46,148 bases of DNA, taken from assembly GCA_030610155.1 (NCBI GenBank), contig JAUWSG010000005.1, positions 1 through 46,148 of the forward strand, given 5' to 3'. The notes under the pieces are model-generated. The model had not been told where the DNA came from. It saw nothing but the letters and a program-made list of their open reading frames with translations, and ran no database searches. Shown here in pieces: positions 1 to 8,615 of the stretch (position 1 is its first letter; every line of letters begins with the position of its first letter). Origin of the DNA: Gammaproteobacteria bacterium (GTDB taxonomy: Bacteria; Pseudomonadota; Gammaproteobacteria; SG8-11). A program made the position numbers and the translations under genes.

Positions 1-1170
1 GTCTGCCCTACGCCGATAAATGTACTGTTCGGGCTGATCTGTGTTTGTGTCACTGTAATTGTACCTGATGTGACAGCACTGCCAATATTGTCAGTGACGG
101 TGACTATTGACGTGCCCGCAGCAATGGCTGTCAGTAACCCGGTCGCGCTAACTGTTGCGGTTGCAGGATTGGATGAGCGCCAGGTGTAAGGTGCTGCTCC
201 GCCAGTTGTGCTGAATTGCAGAGTTTGCCCGGCAGCAAGTGTGCTGGTCTGAGGTGTGATGGTAACGGCGGCCGGTGGCGGTGGTGTTGTGGCTGTAATG
301 GTACCGCTGTTGCCAATGATGCCGTCAGCATCTGTTGCGCGGATGGTAATAGTGCCCGCCGAAACAGCGGTTAACAAACCGGTTGTGGCATTCATTGTTG
401 CGATAGCAGGACTACTGCTGGTCCAGCTATACGGAGCCGCGCCACCTGCGGCAGTAAACTGCAGTGTGCTACCTGTTTCCACCGACGCGGTGGGAGGGGA
501 GACAGTAATTGTTCTGACCGAAATGATAGCTGAACTGGCTGTCGTACCATTGGCATCGACGGCTGTCACCGTCACAGTACCTTGCGTCAACGCTGACAAA
601 ACCGCAGTTGTCGCACCGATACTTGCCACAGCGGTATTGTTTGTCGACCAGGTATAGGGTGCAGCACCCCCTGTTGCGGAAAATTGTAATGTCGCATTGA
701 CGGCAAGTACGGCGGTTTGTGGTGTGAGGACTGGTTGTGTAATGACAATGTTGTTTGTGCTGGCCGTTGCACCAATATTATCGACTACGGAGAGGGTAAC
801 GGTGCCTGCCGCAAGTGCAGTCAACAGACCGGTTGCGGCATCAACGGATGCAATCGCAGGACTGTTGCTACTCCAGGCATAAGGCGGAAAACCGCCTGTT
901 GCAGTATATTGCTGAGTTGCACCTGTACTGAGTGTTGCACTGGATGGTGTAATTTGAATCTGGATAATATTAATGTTAGCGGAGCTGTCGGTATTACCCG
1001 TTGCATCGGTTGCCGTGACTATGACGACACCAGGCGCCAGCCCTGTTAATAGCCCGCCTGCTGAAGTGATGCTGGCGGCAGTTGAGTTTATTGACCAGGT
1101 GTACGCAGTCGTACTGCCTGTTGCGGAAAATTGAACATTACCTCCGACCGGGACGGATGCGTTATCAGGT
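1..1170 (-). repeat. Tandem Ig-like domain repeats (about 225 bp units)
   Basis: Inside the S8 protease gene, five complete and one partial unit of about 225 bp follow one another. Each encodes a pattern such as ITPQTxTLxxGxTLQF, then ATGGAAPYTW, a short SSNPAxAT strand and a GLLTAxAAGT turn, ending in TVTxTDxxG. The units are diverged at the DNA level, so they look old rather than freshly amplified. The full number cannot be known because the gene leaves the window. Confidence 0.85.
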
Positions 1171-2621
1171 GAAATCGTGATGAGAACCGGAGGGGGGGGA
1201 ACAGGTGCCCCAATACTGCTGAGTGTGTTAAATGCATTCAGGCGCCCCCCGGTCACGGTTCTGCCAAGCAAGCTGCCGACCGGATCAGTATTATCGAGTA
1301 GGGCGGCACTCAGTTCTGCGACGGATAATGTGGGTTCGCGAGACAATGCCAATGTTGCGACACCGGCGACATGGGGTGACGCCATGGATGTCCCGCTGAA
1401 AGAGGCATATGCATTTGCGGGTATGGTGCTGAGTATGGCAACACCGGGTGCGCCCAGATCAACGGAGGTCGCGCCAAAATTTGAAAAAGCCGCTAAACCG
1501 TCAGTACTATCTGTTGCTGCAACCGAGATGATGTTCGGAATATCGTAGCTGGCGGGATAGTTGGGTGTGACATCGGTATCAACACCATTATTACCCGCTG
1601 CCGCAACAAATAAAACGCCGGCTGTATTGGCGGCGGAAATGGCATCAAATAATGCCTGGCTGAAAAAAGTGCCTCCCCAGCTGGCATTGATAATACGTGC
1701 GCCGTTGGCAACAGCATAATCAATGGCGGCAATCGCGTCTGCTGTTCCACCGGTTCCTGCTGCCGTAATAAATTTCAGTGGCATCACCCGGGCTGACCAG
1801 TTGACGCCTGTGACACCGACGCCATTATTTCCGGTCGCGGCAATCGTGCCGGCTACATGGGTGCCGTGGTTATTATCGTCCATCGGGTCGTTATCCGTGT
1901 TGGCGAAATCCCAGCCGCGGACATCATCAACATAACCGTTGCCATCATCATCGATGCCGTTATTTGCAATTTCCCCACTGTTGGACCAGACGTTGCCCTG
2001 GATATCGACGTGGTTATAATCCAGGCCGGAGTCGATAACGGCAACAACCGTGTTTGTGCCTGTTTCAATGTCCCACGCTTCAGGCGCGTCAATGTCGGCG
2101 TCAATGGCACCGCCAGTCTGGGCATTATTATCAAGACCATACAGGTTAGTAAACTGGGGATCGTCAGGTATCGCGTCTATGGATAAAATGAAATTCGGTT
2201 CTGCATATTCAACATCTGGATTGGCACGCAGAACACTCAGAGTTTGATCCAGCGTTCGATTAGACGTGATGCTGGCATGTGTCAGATTATTAACAATACT
2301 AAAAGAGGCATTTGATCTACACCCGGCGGAACTTAATGCGTTTCTCTGGTTGCTTATGCTGGTGGTGCTTTTAAATTTAACGAGAACGCCATCGCTTGCC
2401 GTCGTTAGCTGTGCAGCTTGCCTGTTATTAGCATGCGCTTGTTTGATGATGCTGAGATTCAGGCTGAAGTTGGCGTTTATGTAGTTTGCGCCTGAGGGTA
2501 TGTTTGAATGTGATACTGTTGATTTTAAAACCAGGGGAGTTGTTAGGAAAAGGGAAGCGAAGCCGTAAGTAAGGCTCATTGCCAAACTGACAAAAAATAA
2601 AGGTAACAGATGCTTCCTCAC
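1..2621 (-). CDS. Secreted subtilisin-like (S8) serine protease with tandem Ig-like repeats, 3' end beyond window
   Basis: The reading frame is open from a GTG at 2621 to the window edge (873 codons seen, no stop). A G-rich run four bases upstream of the GTG probably serves as ribosome binding site. Residues 1-30 form a hydrophobic export signal. Residues ~78-145 look like an I9-type inhibitory propeptide ending in DVEYAEPNF. The S8 catalytic domain follows, with Asp197 (VIDSGLDYNH), His252 (NNHGTHVAG), oxyanion Asn344 (AAAGNNG) and Ser412 (SGTSMASPH), so the triad is complete. After a proline linker (about residue 475) come at least five ~75-residue repeats of the bacterial Ig-like (Big_2) type, with recurring FSATGGAAPYTW and GLLTALAAGT motifs; a sixth begins at the edge. 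By family knowledge it is an exported protease, probably self-processed; the Ig tail suggests attachment to the cell surface or to polymers. Substrate unknown. Confidence 0.9.
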   Translation of the reverse strand, partial: MRKHLLPLFFVSLAMSLTYGFASLFLTTPLVLKSTVSHSNIPSGANYINANFSLNLSIIKQAHANNRQAAQLTTASDGVLVKFKSTTSISNQRNALSSAGCRSNASFSIVNNLTHASITSNRTLDQTLSVLRANPDVEYAEPNFILSIDAIPDDPQFTNLYGLDNNAQTGGAIDADIDAPEAWDIETGTNTVVAVIDSGLDYNHVDIQGNVWSNSGEIANNGIDDDGNGYVDDVRGWDFANTDNDPMDDNNHGTHVAGTIAATGNNGVGVTGVNWSARVMPLKFITAAGTGGTADAIAAIDYAVANGARIINASWGGTFFSQALFDAISAANTAGVLFVAAAGNNGVDTDVTPNYPASYDIPNIISVAATDSTDGLAAFSNFGATSVDLGAPGVAILSTIPANAYASFSGTSMASPHVAGVATLALSREPTLSVAELSAALLDNTDPVGSLLGRTVTGGRLNAFNTLSSIGAPVPPPPVLITISPDNASVPVGGNVQFSATGSTTAYTWSINSTAASITSAGGLLTGLAPGVVIVTATDATGNTDSSANINIIQIQITPSSATLSTGATQQYTATGGFPPYAWSSNSPAIASVDAATGLLTALAAGTVTLSVVDNIGATASTNNIVITQPVLTPQTAVLAVNATLQFSATGGAAPYTWSTNNTAVASIGATTAVLSALTQGTVTVTAVDANGTTASSAIISVRTITVSPPTASVETGSTLQFTAAGGAAPYSWTSSSPAIATMNATTGLLTAVSAGTITIRATDADGIIGNSGTITATTPPPPAAVTITPQTSTLAAGQTLQFSTTGGAAPYTWRSSNPATATVSATGLLTAIAAGTSIVTVTDNIGSAVTSGTITVTQTQISPNSTFIGVGQ

Positions 2622-3025
2622 TATACCCCCCCTATTTCCACATGCTTAGATATGGAATTTATTATTTTGCACCGCTCCGTATTTTCCAGTGCAAACCCAT
2701 GTTGTTATTTTTTTCCGGCAGTTTGACCGGATGGTTTATTTATTATTCTCACCTTATCTGTATTTTTGTTTTTTTAGCGGTGTGCCGCCTTGTTGAATGG
2801 TTTGCTCGAATCTCTAAAATATTCAACAAAATCGGATAGTTAGGAGCTTTGTATCTAATCATAAAAGGCGCTTCATATCAAGTGAGCACAGGTGAAGAAA
2901 TGGGTGTAAAGCTGGAAAAGTTATGGATTAACAGTGCTTTATATTATTTTTTCTGAGAGTAAAAAAATAAAGGCCCCAAGTTTTGCAGGTGTACCTGCGG
3001 CGCATTCGGACACTTAAGGGGTGCC
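2622..3025. other. Intergenic region between the S8 protease gene and speA
   Basis: This 404-bp AT-rich stretch is downstream of speA and upstream of the protease gene, both read leftward. It should hold the protease promoter, but I see no convincing -35/-10 pair. A 65-codon frame at 2642-2839 (+) has no ribosome binding site and no recognisable family, and I do not call it. A possible speA terminator lies at its right end. Confidence 0.4.
2961..3022 (-). terminator. Possible rho-independent terminator of speA
   Basis: Just after the speA stop the minus strand reads GGCACCCCTTAAGT, then a small GCAGG/CCTGC hairpin, then ACTTGGGGCC followed by a T-rich run. The outer arms can pair with one or two bulges. 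The stem is imperfect, so this is a moderate call. Confidence 0.4.
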
Positions 3026-4939
3026 TCAATCTTCCAGGTAGGTGTATCCGCTGATACCGGCTTTGAGTTCTTTAAGAAACAGTTTTTTTTGTGTTGCGTT
3101 TAATTCAGCAGAATCCACTTTTTCTTCATATACATTTATAATCTGGTTTACATCGTATTTTACAAACTCAAGGACAGAACGGACTGTATCACCACGCAGT
3201 GCCTGATCGAGTTTGTAATCACCATTTTCGGTTAGCGCTACGTTAATGGAATCTGTGTCCCCAAACAGGTTGTGCATGTCGCCGAGAATTTCCTGGTATG
3301 CTCCGATCAAAAATAGTCCGATCAGGTAAGGTTCATTATTTTTCAGTGGGTGCAGGGGCAGGCTGGACTCGATACCTTCACTGTCAACATAAAAATCTAT
3401 CCTGCCATCTGAATCACAGGTGATATCATGCAGTCGTCCGCGGCGCGACGGTGCTTCGTCCAGGCGGTGTAGCGGTACGATGGGAAAAATTTGTGATATG
3501 GCCCAGATATCCGGCGTAGATTTGAAGATTGAAAAATTGCAGAAATATTTATCTGCAAGTGTCTCATTCAGTTCATCGAGTGTTTCCCTGTGCGCTTTTG
3601 TGCCAGCCTGTAATATTGTGCGTACTTTCCAGCAAATTGATGAATAAAGTTGTTCTGCATAAGCGCGCTGTTCCAATGTTAACTCGCCACTATTAAATTG
3701 TGATTGGGTTTCTGACAGGCTGTGTTTTGCTTCATGATAGATTTCAACAGGCGATCTGGATGATGTATTGCTTGTCCGGGTTTCAGATAAAGCATCAATC
3801 ATCGAAACCAGATCTTGAACGATGGCCGGTTTTTCACATGCAGGGTTTTTATCAGGTCTGTTTTGGTGTGCGGTTTCAGTATCGACCACATTTGTAATCA
3901 AAACCGCATGATGGGCTGTCAGCGCCCGGCCTGACTCAGTGATGATGTCAGGATGTGGGATGTTAGCTTTTGTGCAGGCGTCTTTGAATGTAGCTACGAT
4001 GCAGTTTGCGTAATCATCAATAGTGTAATTCATGGAACAGAAATTACGTGAACGCGTGCCGTCATAATTAATGCCCAGCCCTCCACCAACGTCGATAGTG
4101 CGAATATTGACGCCGAGCCGGTGTAACTCGGTAAAATAGCGCGCACATTCATACTGGCCCTGCTGTATGTCACGAATATTGGGTAATTGGGAGCCCATAT
4201 GAAAATGAAGCAGTTCAAGGGAGTCAAGAAAACCGCTTTCTTTCAGGCGCTCAATCATCGCGAGAGCTTGTGTCGAAGACAATCCAAATTTTGATTTATC
4301 ACCACCGGTATTTTGCCAGTTGCCCGCGCCGACTGAAGCCAGCCTGATGCGCATGCCAATGAGTGGCTGAATATCAAGTGCTTTTGCTTGCTCGATAATG
4401 AGTTCAAGTTCAGATGCTTTTTCTATCACAAGATAGATTTTGTTTCCGAGTTGTTTGCCAATCAGTGCGAGGCGGATGTATTCGCGGTCCTTGTAACCAT
4501 TGCAAATGATGACGCTGTCTTTTTTATGGGATAATGCGAGGACCGCCATTAATTCCGGTTTACTGCCTGCTTCAAGGCCGACATGTACGTCTGTGACATT
4601 CAGTATTTCCTTAACAACACTTTGCTGCTGGTTCACCTTTATCGGGTAAACGCCGGTGAACTTACCCTGGTAGTCATTTTTTTTCATTGCCTGCTGGAAA
4701 GCATGGTCCAGTGCTTTGACCCGGTCATGTAAAATATCGGTGAATCTGACTAATACGGGCAAGGACAAGCCGGTATTTTTTATTTCATCCGCGAGTTGAT
4801 GCAAGTCAACCGTCGTGGCAGTTTGTTGGCTGCAAGGGGTTGCAATGAGATGTCCCTGATCATTTAAATCAAAGTATCCACTACCCCATTGTTGAATATT
4901 ATAGGTTTTACGGGCCTGTTCTATTGTCCACTTGTTCAT
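3026..4939 (-). CDS. speA: Biosynthetic arginine decarboxylase SpeA
   Basis: A 637-residue protein, the usual size for SpeA. It decarboxylates L-arginine to agmatine with pyridoxal phosphate, the first step of the agmatine route to putrescine, in the cytoplasm. The PLP lysine is Lys101 in GVYPIKVNQQ. The barrel carries HFHMGSQL and the glycine-rich phosphate loop VGGGLGINYDG. The C-terminal domain contains the cysteine-bearing CDSDGRID region typical of the fold III decarboxylases. The ATG at 4939 fits the family N-terminus; the upstream AAGA is a weak ribosome binding site. The gene is divergent from speE with 95 bp between starts. Together they supply the precursor and the aminopropyl-transfer step for spermidine, although an agmatinase or agmatine deiminase and speD are not in the window. 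Confidence 0.95.
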   Translation of the reverse strand: MNKWTIEQARKTYNIQQWGSGYFDLNDQGHLIATPCSQQTATTVDLHQLADEIKNTGLSLPVLVRFTDILHDRVKALDHAFQQAMKKNDYQGKFTGVYPIKVNQQQSVVKEILNVTDVHVGLEAGSKPELMAVLALSHKKDSVIICNGYKDREYIRLALIGKQLGNKIYLVIEKASELELIIEQAKALDIQPLIGMRIRLASVGAGNWQNTGGDKSKFGLSSTQALAMIERLKESGFLDSLELLHFHMGSQLPNIRDIQQGQYECARYFTELHRLGVNIRTIDVGGGLGINYDGTRSRNFCSMNYTIDDYANCIVATFKDACTKANIPHPDIITESGRALTAHHAVLITNVVDTETAHQNRPDKNPACEKPAIVQDLVSMIDALSETRTSNTSSRSPVEIYHEAKHSLSETQSQFNSGELTLEQRAYAEQLYSSICWKVRTILQAGTKAHRETLDELNETLADKYFCNFSIFKSTPDIWAISQIFPIVPLHRLDEAPSRRGRLHDITCDSDGRIDFYVDSEGIESSLPLHPLKNNEPYLIGLFLIGAYQEILGDMHNLFGDTDSINVALTENGDYKLDQALRGDTVRSVLEFVKYDVNQIINVYEEKVDSAELNATQKKLFLKELKAGISGYTYLED

Positions 4940-5034
4940 TTTGTCTTAATCAGAAGTTCCCAAGGTGTTTTGCTGATAATTTTGCGATAATATGTAATTA
5001 AGTACTTCATTAATAACGACGTATTGAGGCGAAA
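4940..5034. promoter_or_regulatory. Shared divergent promoter region speA/speE
   Basis: The 95-bp AT-rich gap between two divergent polyamine genes must hold both promoters. On the plus strand TTGCTG and TGTAAT are 17 bp apart and could be a sigma-70 promoter for speE. This is a weak match. The speE ribosome binding site GAGGCGAAA directly before the ATG is clear. Confidence 0.35.
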
Positions 5035-5886
5035 ATGATACTGGATGATACATGGTTTACAGAAGTTTGCGAAGATGCAGGTTCTGCTTTTTCATTAAAG
5101 ATCAACAGCAAATTGCATGAGGAAAAGACGGACTACCAGACTATTGCGATTTACGATACACAGCAGTATGGCAAGCTAATGACCATCGATGGTCTGGTCA
5201 TGCTGACTTCCCGGGATAATTTCCTCTACCATGAAATGCTTTCTCATCCGGTTTTGTTTACCCATGATACTCCCGGAGATGTGCTCATCGTGGGGGGCGG
5301 GGATTGCGGGACCATGCTGGAAGTTTTAAAACATGAGAATGTAAAAAAAGTACAGCAAGTTGAAATAGATGAGCAAGTCACACGCCTGTCGGAAAAATAT
5401 TTTCCTGAATTGTGTGTATCCAATAATGATCCACGTGCAGCGTTCTTTTTTGAAGATGCAATAAAGTGGGTCAGGGACGCAGCTGATAACTGTTATGATG
5501 TCATTATAGTCGATAGTACTGATCCCATTGGACCGGCAGAGGGTTTATTTTCAAAACCGTTTTACCAGGATTGCTTGCGGGTATTAAGGCCAGGTGGAAT
5601 TGTTGTGCAACAGAGTGAGTCACCATTGATTCATGGAGATATCATCAAGTCGATGGTTGTTGCGATGCGTGAAGCAGGTTTTACAAATACCCAGAGTGTG
5701 TTGTTCCCGCAAAGTGTTTATCCTTCAGGCTGGTGGTCAGCGACAATGGCAAGTGCTGAAGCGCCTTTAACGCAATTCAGGGAAGGGGACGTCAGGAATA
5801 AACCATTCAGCACACGTTATTATAATAGTGATATTCACCGTGCGGCTTTAAGTTATCCGGAGTTTTTTGCCGAGTATATTAAATAA
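5035..5886 (+). CDS. speE: Spermidine synthase SpeE
   Basis: A 283-residue cytosolic aminopropyltransferase that moves the aminopropyl group of decarboxylated S-adenosylmethionine onto putrescine. The N-terminal beta domain is followed by a Rossmann fold. The nucleotide-binding loop is VLIVGGGDCGTMLEVLKH (GGGD intact), the acidic ribose-binding motif is VEIDEQV, and the active-site segment is VDSTDPIGPAEGLF with catalytic Asp160 and Asp163. The usual GGGDGG loop is GGGDCG here, a mild variation. The start is fixed by GAGGCGAAAATG. It is divergent from speA, so arginine decarboxylation and spermidine formation are encoded back to back. Two repeat elements follow immediately downstream. Confidence 0.95.
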   Translation: MILDDTWFTEVCEDAGSAFSLKINSKLHEEKTDYQTIAIYDTQQYGKLMTIDGLVMLTSRDNFLYHEMLSHPVLFTHDTPGDVLIVGGGDCGTMLEVLKHENVKKVQQVEIDEQVTRLSEKYFPELCVSNNDPRAAFFFEDAIKWVRDAADNCYDVIIVDSTDPIGPAEGLFSKPFYQDCLRVLRPGGIVVQQSESPLIHGDIIKSMVVAMREAGFTNTQSVLFPQSVYPSGWWSATMASAEAPLTQFREGDVRNKPFSTRYYNSDIHRAALSYPEFFAEYIK

Positions 5887-5932
5887 ATGATTGAGATAGG
5901 AGTTAGTGCCAAGCGCTAAGCATTAATAATGC

Positions 5933-6069
5933 CCGTCATTCCGGCGTATGCCAGAATCCAGGGATGATGACAGGGACGAATAGGGTGCGACAGTCATGCG
6001 TAGTGGAAAGTAACGTGGTTATAGAGGGTGCAGTGGTAGTCTGGATTCCGGTATGCACCGGAATGACGG
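5933..6069 (+). repeat. MITE-like element, copy 1 (about 137 bp, terminal inverted repeats)
   Basis: This element begins CGTCATTCCGGCGTATGCC and ends GGTATGCACCGGAATGACGG, so its ends are inverted repeats of about 27 bp. The ~80-bp interior, with GACAGTCATGCGTAGTGGAAAG as landmark (split here by the base limit: GACAGTCATGCG then TAGTGGAAAG), is shared by six copies in this window. It carries no coding frame of its own. It lies downstream of speE. Confidence 0.85.
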
Positions 6070-6112
6070 TTCTTAGTTAGCACTTAGCACTATTACTCAG
6101 CACTACCAGACT

Positions 6113-6248
6113 CGTCATTCCGGCGCATGCCGGAATCCAGCGATGATGACAGGGGCGAGTAGGGTACGACAGTCATGCGTAGTGGAAAGTAACGTGGTTA
6201 TAGAGGGTGCAGTGGTAGTCTGGATTCCGGTGTGCACCGGAATGACGG
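6113..6248 (+). repeat. MITE-like element, copy 2
   Basis: Same orientation as copy 1 and only 43 bp behind it. The terminal inverted repeats are nearly perfect (CATTCCGGCGCATGCCGG on the left, CCGGTGTGCACCGGAATG on the right). The interior differs from copy 1 at only a few bases. The pair fills the gap between speE and the convergent DUF4124 gene. Confidence 0.85.
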
Positions 6249-6275
6249 TTAATTAGTTAGCACTTAGCACTATTT

Positions 6276-6731
6276 TTATTTACACCACTTGGAAATAGCT
6301 TTCTGCGCTTCGGCCATCTGTTTATTTCGTTCTGCGTCAGTTACATAATGACGTTCACCATTGGCATCATGGGTAACCAGGCGGCCGCCATCTTTTAACA
6401 TGCTATATTGGCTCTTTGAGATATTGCAATTCGTTTTTGCCTTGGCTTGCTGCTTCTTTGCCTGTTCCTGGGCTTCCTTTTGTTGTTTTCTTTCTTCCTG
6501 TTTTGCATCCAGAAATTTGCTGCGTTTTTCCATACTCTCTGCTGTAGTGGGCGCCGTTGCGGGTACCGATGGCCCGGTGGGTACTTTTACGGTTTTTGCA
6601 TTACCACTTTCAGAATAATCGCCATAATGGACCTGCCCATCTTTATCGACCCACTTTTGTACTTCTCGTGCCTGGCTGTTCAGGGCGAGACCGGCAAGTA
6701 ATAAGAATAAAGCTATATGAATCAGTCGCAT
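6276..6731 (-). CDS. Secreted DUF4124-domain protein
   Basis: A 151-residue protein of unknown function. An ATG two codons further upstream (6737) abuts the GGAG ribosome binding site, so the ATG at 6731, six bases behind GGAG, is the likelier start. Residues 1-21 are a signal peptide ending NSQA. The WVDKDGQVHYGD stretch right after it is the hallmark of DUF4124, a small beta domain found at the N-terminus of many proteobacterial envelope proteins. The middle is a charged, Gln/Lys/Glu-rich segment likely to be coiled coil. The C-terminal third contains NCNISKSQYSMLKDGG and a final Trp-Cys-Lys; its two cysteines could form a disulfide in the periplasm. It follows fetB on the same strand after an 80-bp gap, so co-transcription is possible but not shown. 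Confidence 0.75.
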   Translation of the reverse strand: MRLIHIALFLLLAGLALNSQAREVQKWVDKDGQVHYGDYSESGNAKTVKVPTGPSVPATAPTTAESMEKRSKFLDAKQEERKQQKEAQEQAKKQQAKAKTNCNISKSQYSMLKDGGRLVTHDANGERHYVTDAERNKQMAEAQKAISKWCK

Positions 6732-6817
6732 AACCATCTCCAGTATGGTTTGAATAAAGTAGTAAAACCGTATATTTGTTATCGGTAAAAACAGGGCAAT
6801 ATTTAGTCTGTTTCGGG

Positions 6818-7630
6818 TTATTGCCGGTTGTTTTCAACACTTTGTAATCGATCAGTTCGCAATCGATGACGCGTGTCAAACAAACGCTGCGCACTGAAAT
6901 AAGATGCCGCGATCGTGCCCATGCCGGTCCCGGCCGAGATCAGAAACATGATCAGGATCTGGTATTTGACGGCTTCCAGTGGCGGCGTACCCGATAAAAT
7001 CTGCCCCGTCATCATGCCCGGTAAGCTCACCACTCCTGCTGCCGCCATTGCATTGATTATCGGAATTAAACCGACACGTACACTCTGGCGCTGGATATCA
7101 CTGATGGCCTGTTTCCATGTTTGACCAAGTAGCAGTCTCGCTTCGATGCTATTTTGCTGTTGAACCGTTGTGGACGTGAGATGGTTAACACCCAGAGCGA
7201 TTCCCGTCATGGTGTTGCCCAGTAACATGCCCAGTAACGGTATTGCATATTGAGGTTGATACCAGGGTTCAGGTTGAACGACCAGTGTTAATGCAAAAAT
7301 TGCTACTGTAAAAGAGGATATAAACATCGAAAAACTGCCTATGCCGTAGGCCCACGCACCTTTGAAGCGATGAGTCTGCCTCGCCATCACCTCGTAACCT
7401 GCGATGAGCAGCATGATAAGAGAGAGCAATAACACCCAGCTTAACTGACTATGTTCAAATAATGTTTTGAGCACAAACCCGATCAGGGTAAGTTGAACAG
7501 TGGTACGCAAAGCCGCGATAATAATTTTATTGCTTATATTTAGCTGTAATGAAACTGATAAACCGGCCAGTCCCAATACCAGGGATGCTGCAATGATTAA
7601 ATCAACATAAGTCAGTGCGATTACATTCAT
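6818..7630 (-). CDS. fetB: FetB-type (UPF0014) ABC transporter permease
   Basis: A 270-residue membrane protein of the YbbM/FetB family, with about seven hydrophobic segments. The conserved stretches LLGMLLGNTMTGIALGVN and SLPGMMTGQILSGTPPLEAVKYQ are characteristic. In E. coli FetAB acts as an iron exporter under oxidative stress; that function is inferred here from family membership. The start codon overlaps the fetA stop codon (ATGA, 7627-7630), so the two are translationally coupled. A weak GGCAAT/ATTGCC stem followed by a T run lies just after the stop and could end the transcript. The divergent CDGSH iron-sulfur protein upstream of fetA fits an iron-related role. Confidence 0.9.
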   Translation of the reverse strand: MNVIALTYVDLIIAASLVLGLAGLSVSLQLNISNKIIIAALRTTVQLTLIGFVLKTLFEHSQLSWVLLLSLIMLLIAGYEVMARQTHRFKGAWAYGIGSFSMFISSFTVAIFALTLVVQPEPWYQPQYAIPLLGMLLGNTMTGIALGVNHLTSTTVQQQNSIEARLLLGQTWKQAISDIQRQSVRVGLIPIINAMAAAGVVSLPGMMTGQILSGTPPLEAVKYQILIMFLISAGTGMGTIAASYFSAQRLFDTRHRLRTDRLQSVENNRQ

Positions 7631-8259
7631 GTGTTCGCGACCTCGAGCAGCCTGTTTTGTTGTATTTTTACATGTCTGTCTGAAACTCGCTTGATTTGTT
7701 CAGGGTCATGACTGATCCAGAGTAGGGCGGTGTTATTTTTTTCGGCGTAGGTTTTAATAAATGTTTCAACCCGGGTAACCGTTTCGGGGTCCATGCTTGA
7801 TGTTGGTTCGTCGAGCAACAAGACTTTGGGATTATTTTGCAACAGTCGTAGTAATGCGAGTCGCTGTCTTTCTCCCGTTGAGCAGCGGATGGGTTGTGAA
7901 TTTAAAATGGATTCGTCCAGCCCGACCAGAGCCAGGCGTTCCAGTAACGGATCATCAGGTTTTTTGCTGTAATGGTCACTTACTCGATCAAACCACCAAT
8001 AGCTTTCTGCTGTTAAAAAACCGATATGTTTGCGCCACTCGGCTGCTGGATAGCGATGGCATTCCCTGGTATCTAAAAAAATACTGCCTGTATGTTCATC
8101 CAGGTCAGAGATGGCGCGTAATAACAAGGTTTTACCGGCTCCGGAAGGGCCTGATAAACAGACGCATTCGCCATCATCAATTGAAAAAGTGACGGCTTCA
8201 AGCAGCGATCTCTTTATTATTTGCAGATTTTCAAGTTGCAGCACTGTGCAGAAACTCAT
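7627..8259 (-). CDS. fetA: FetA-type ABC transporter ATP-binding protein
   Basis: A 210-residue ABC ATPase, short as is usual for FetA/YbbL. The Walker A motif is GPSGAGKT (residues 37-44) and Walker B is KVLLLDEPTSSMD. The H-loop is WISHD. The signature motif reads CSTGERQRLAL in place of LSGGQ, a divergence common in this family. It powers the FetB permease encoded by the next, overlapping gene. The ATG at 8259 has no obvious ribosome binding site, so the exact start is less certain than the frame. The 71-bp gap to the divergent CDGSH gene must contain both promoters. Confidence 0.9.
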   Translation of the reverse strand: MSFCTVLQLENLQIIKRSLLEAVTFSIDDGECVCLSGPSGAGKTLLLRAISDLDEHTGSIFLDTRECHRYPAAEWRKHIGFLTAESYWWFDRVSDHYSKKPDDPLLERLALVGLDESILNSQPIRCSTGERQRLALLRLLQNNPKVLLLDEPTSSMDPETVTRVETFIKTYAEKNNTALLWISHDPEQIKRVSDRHVKIQQNRLLEVANT

Positions 8260-8330
8260 CTATATGTTTTGTAGGTTACAATGGTACTAAATTTTCATAG
8301 ACTATATCAGTATCATTCGAGGAGATCAGT

Positions 8331-8567
8331 ATGGCAGAGCCTGCCTGTGTGCAAAAAAAGCCCTATGTTGTTGAGCTTGAACCCGGGAAGTACTGGTGGT
8401 GCAGCTGTGGTCAATCAGCAAACCAGCCATTTTGTGATGGCTCTCACCAGGGGTCAGAGTTCACACCTGTTGAGTTTGAAGTCCATGAAAAAACAAAAAT
8501 GGGCTTGTGTGGATGTAAACGAACGCACAATGCACCGAAATGTGATGCGACACATAAGGTGCTGTAG
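8331..8567 (+). CDS. Small dual CDGSH-type iron-sulfur protein
   Basis: A 78-residue protein made almost entirely of two CDGSH zinc-finger-like motifs. The first is CSCGQSANQPFCDGSH. The second is CGCKRTHNAPKCDATH, where Gly-Ser of the canonical CDGSH is Ala-Thr; the three cysteines and the histidine that bind a 2Fe-2S cluster are kept in both. The start is firmly set by GAGGAG seven bases before ATG. Family members bind redox-active, labile 2Fe-2S clusters and are linked to iron and redox homeostasis. Its divergent neighbour is the FetAB iron exporter, which supports that theme. Partners and precise role are unknown. Confidence 0.88.
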   Translation: MAEPACVQKKPYVVELEPGKYWWCSCGQSANQPFCDGSHQGSEFTPVEFEVHEKTKMGLCGCKRTHNAPKCDATHKVL

Positions 8568-8615
8568 GAAATAGTGAGTAAGTGTCAAGTACTCGTGCAA
8601 AGTTCAAACTAATAT

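Noticed and set aside
256-2247. Several plus-strand frames of 60-130 codons opposite the protease gene
   Set aside because: They are antisense shadows of the Ig repeats and catalytic domain; their Val/Ala-rich composition follows from the sense codons.
2642-2839. 65-codon hydrophobic frame on the plus strand
   Set aside because: No ribosome binding site, no recognisable family, and it lies in AT-rich DNA where chance frames with Phe/Leu/Ile are expected.
5933-6248. CRISPR-like array
   Set aside because: The units are ~136 bp with inverted ends and occur as isolated pairs. There is no short direct repeat with regular unique spacers and no cas gene.
8281-8574. 97-codon plus-strand frame overlapping the CDGSH gene
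   Set aside because: A different frame over a strongly supported gene; its start lacks a ribosome binding site.
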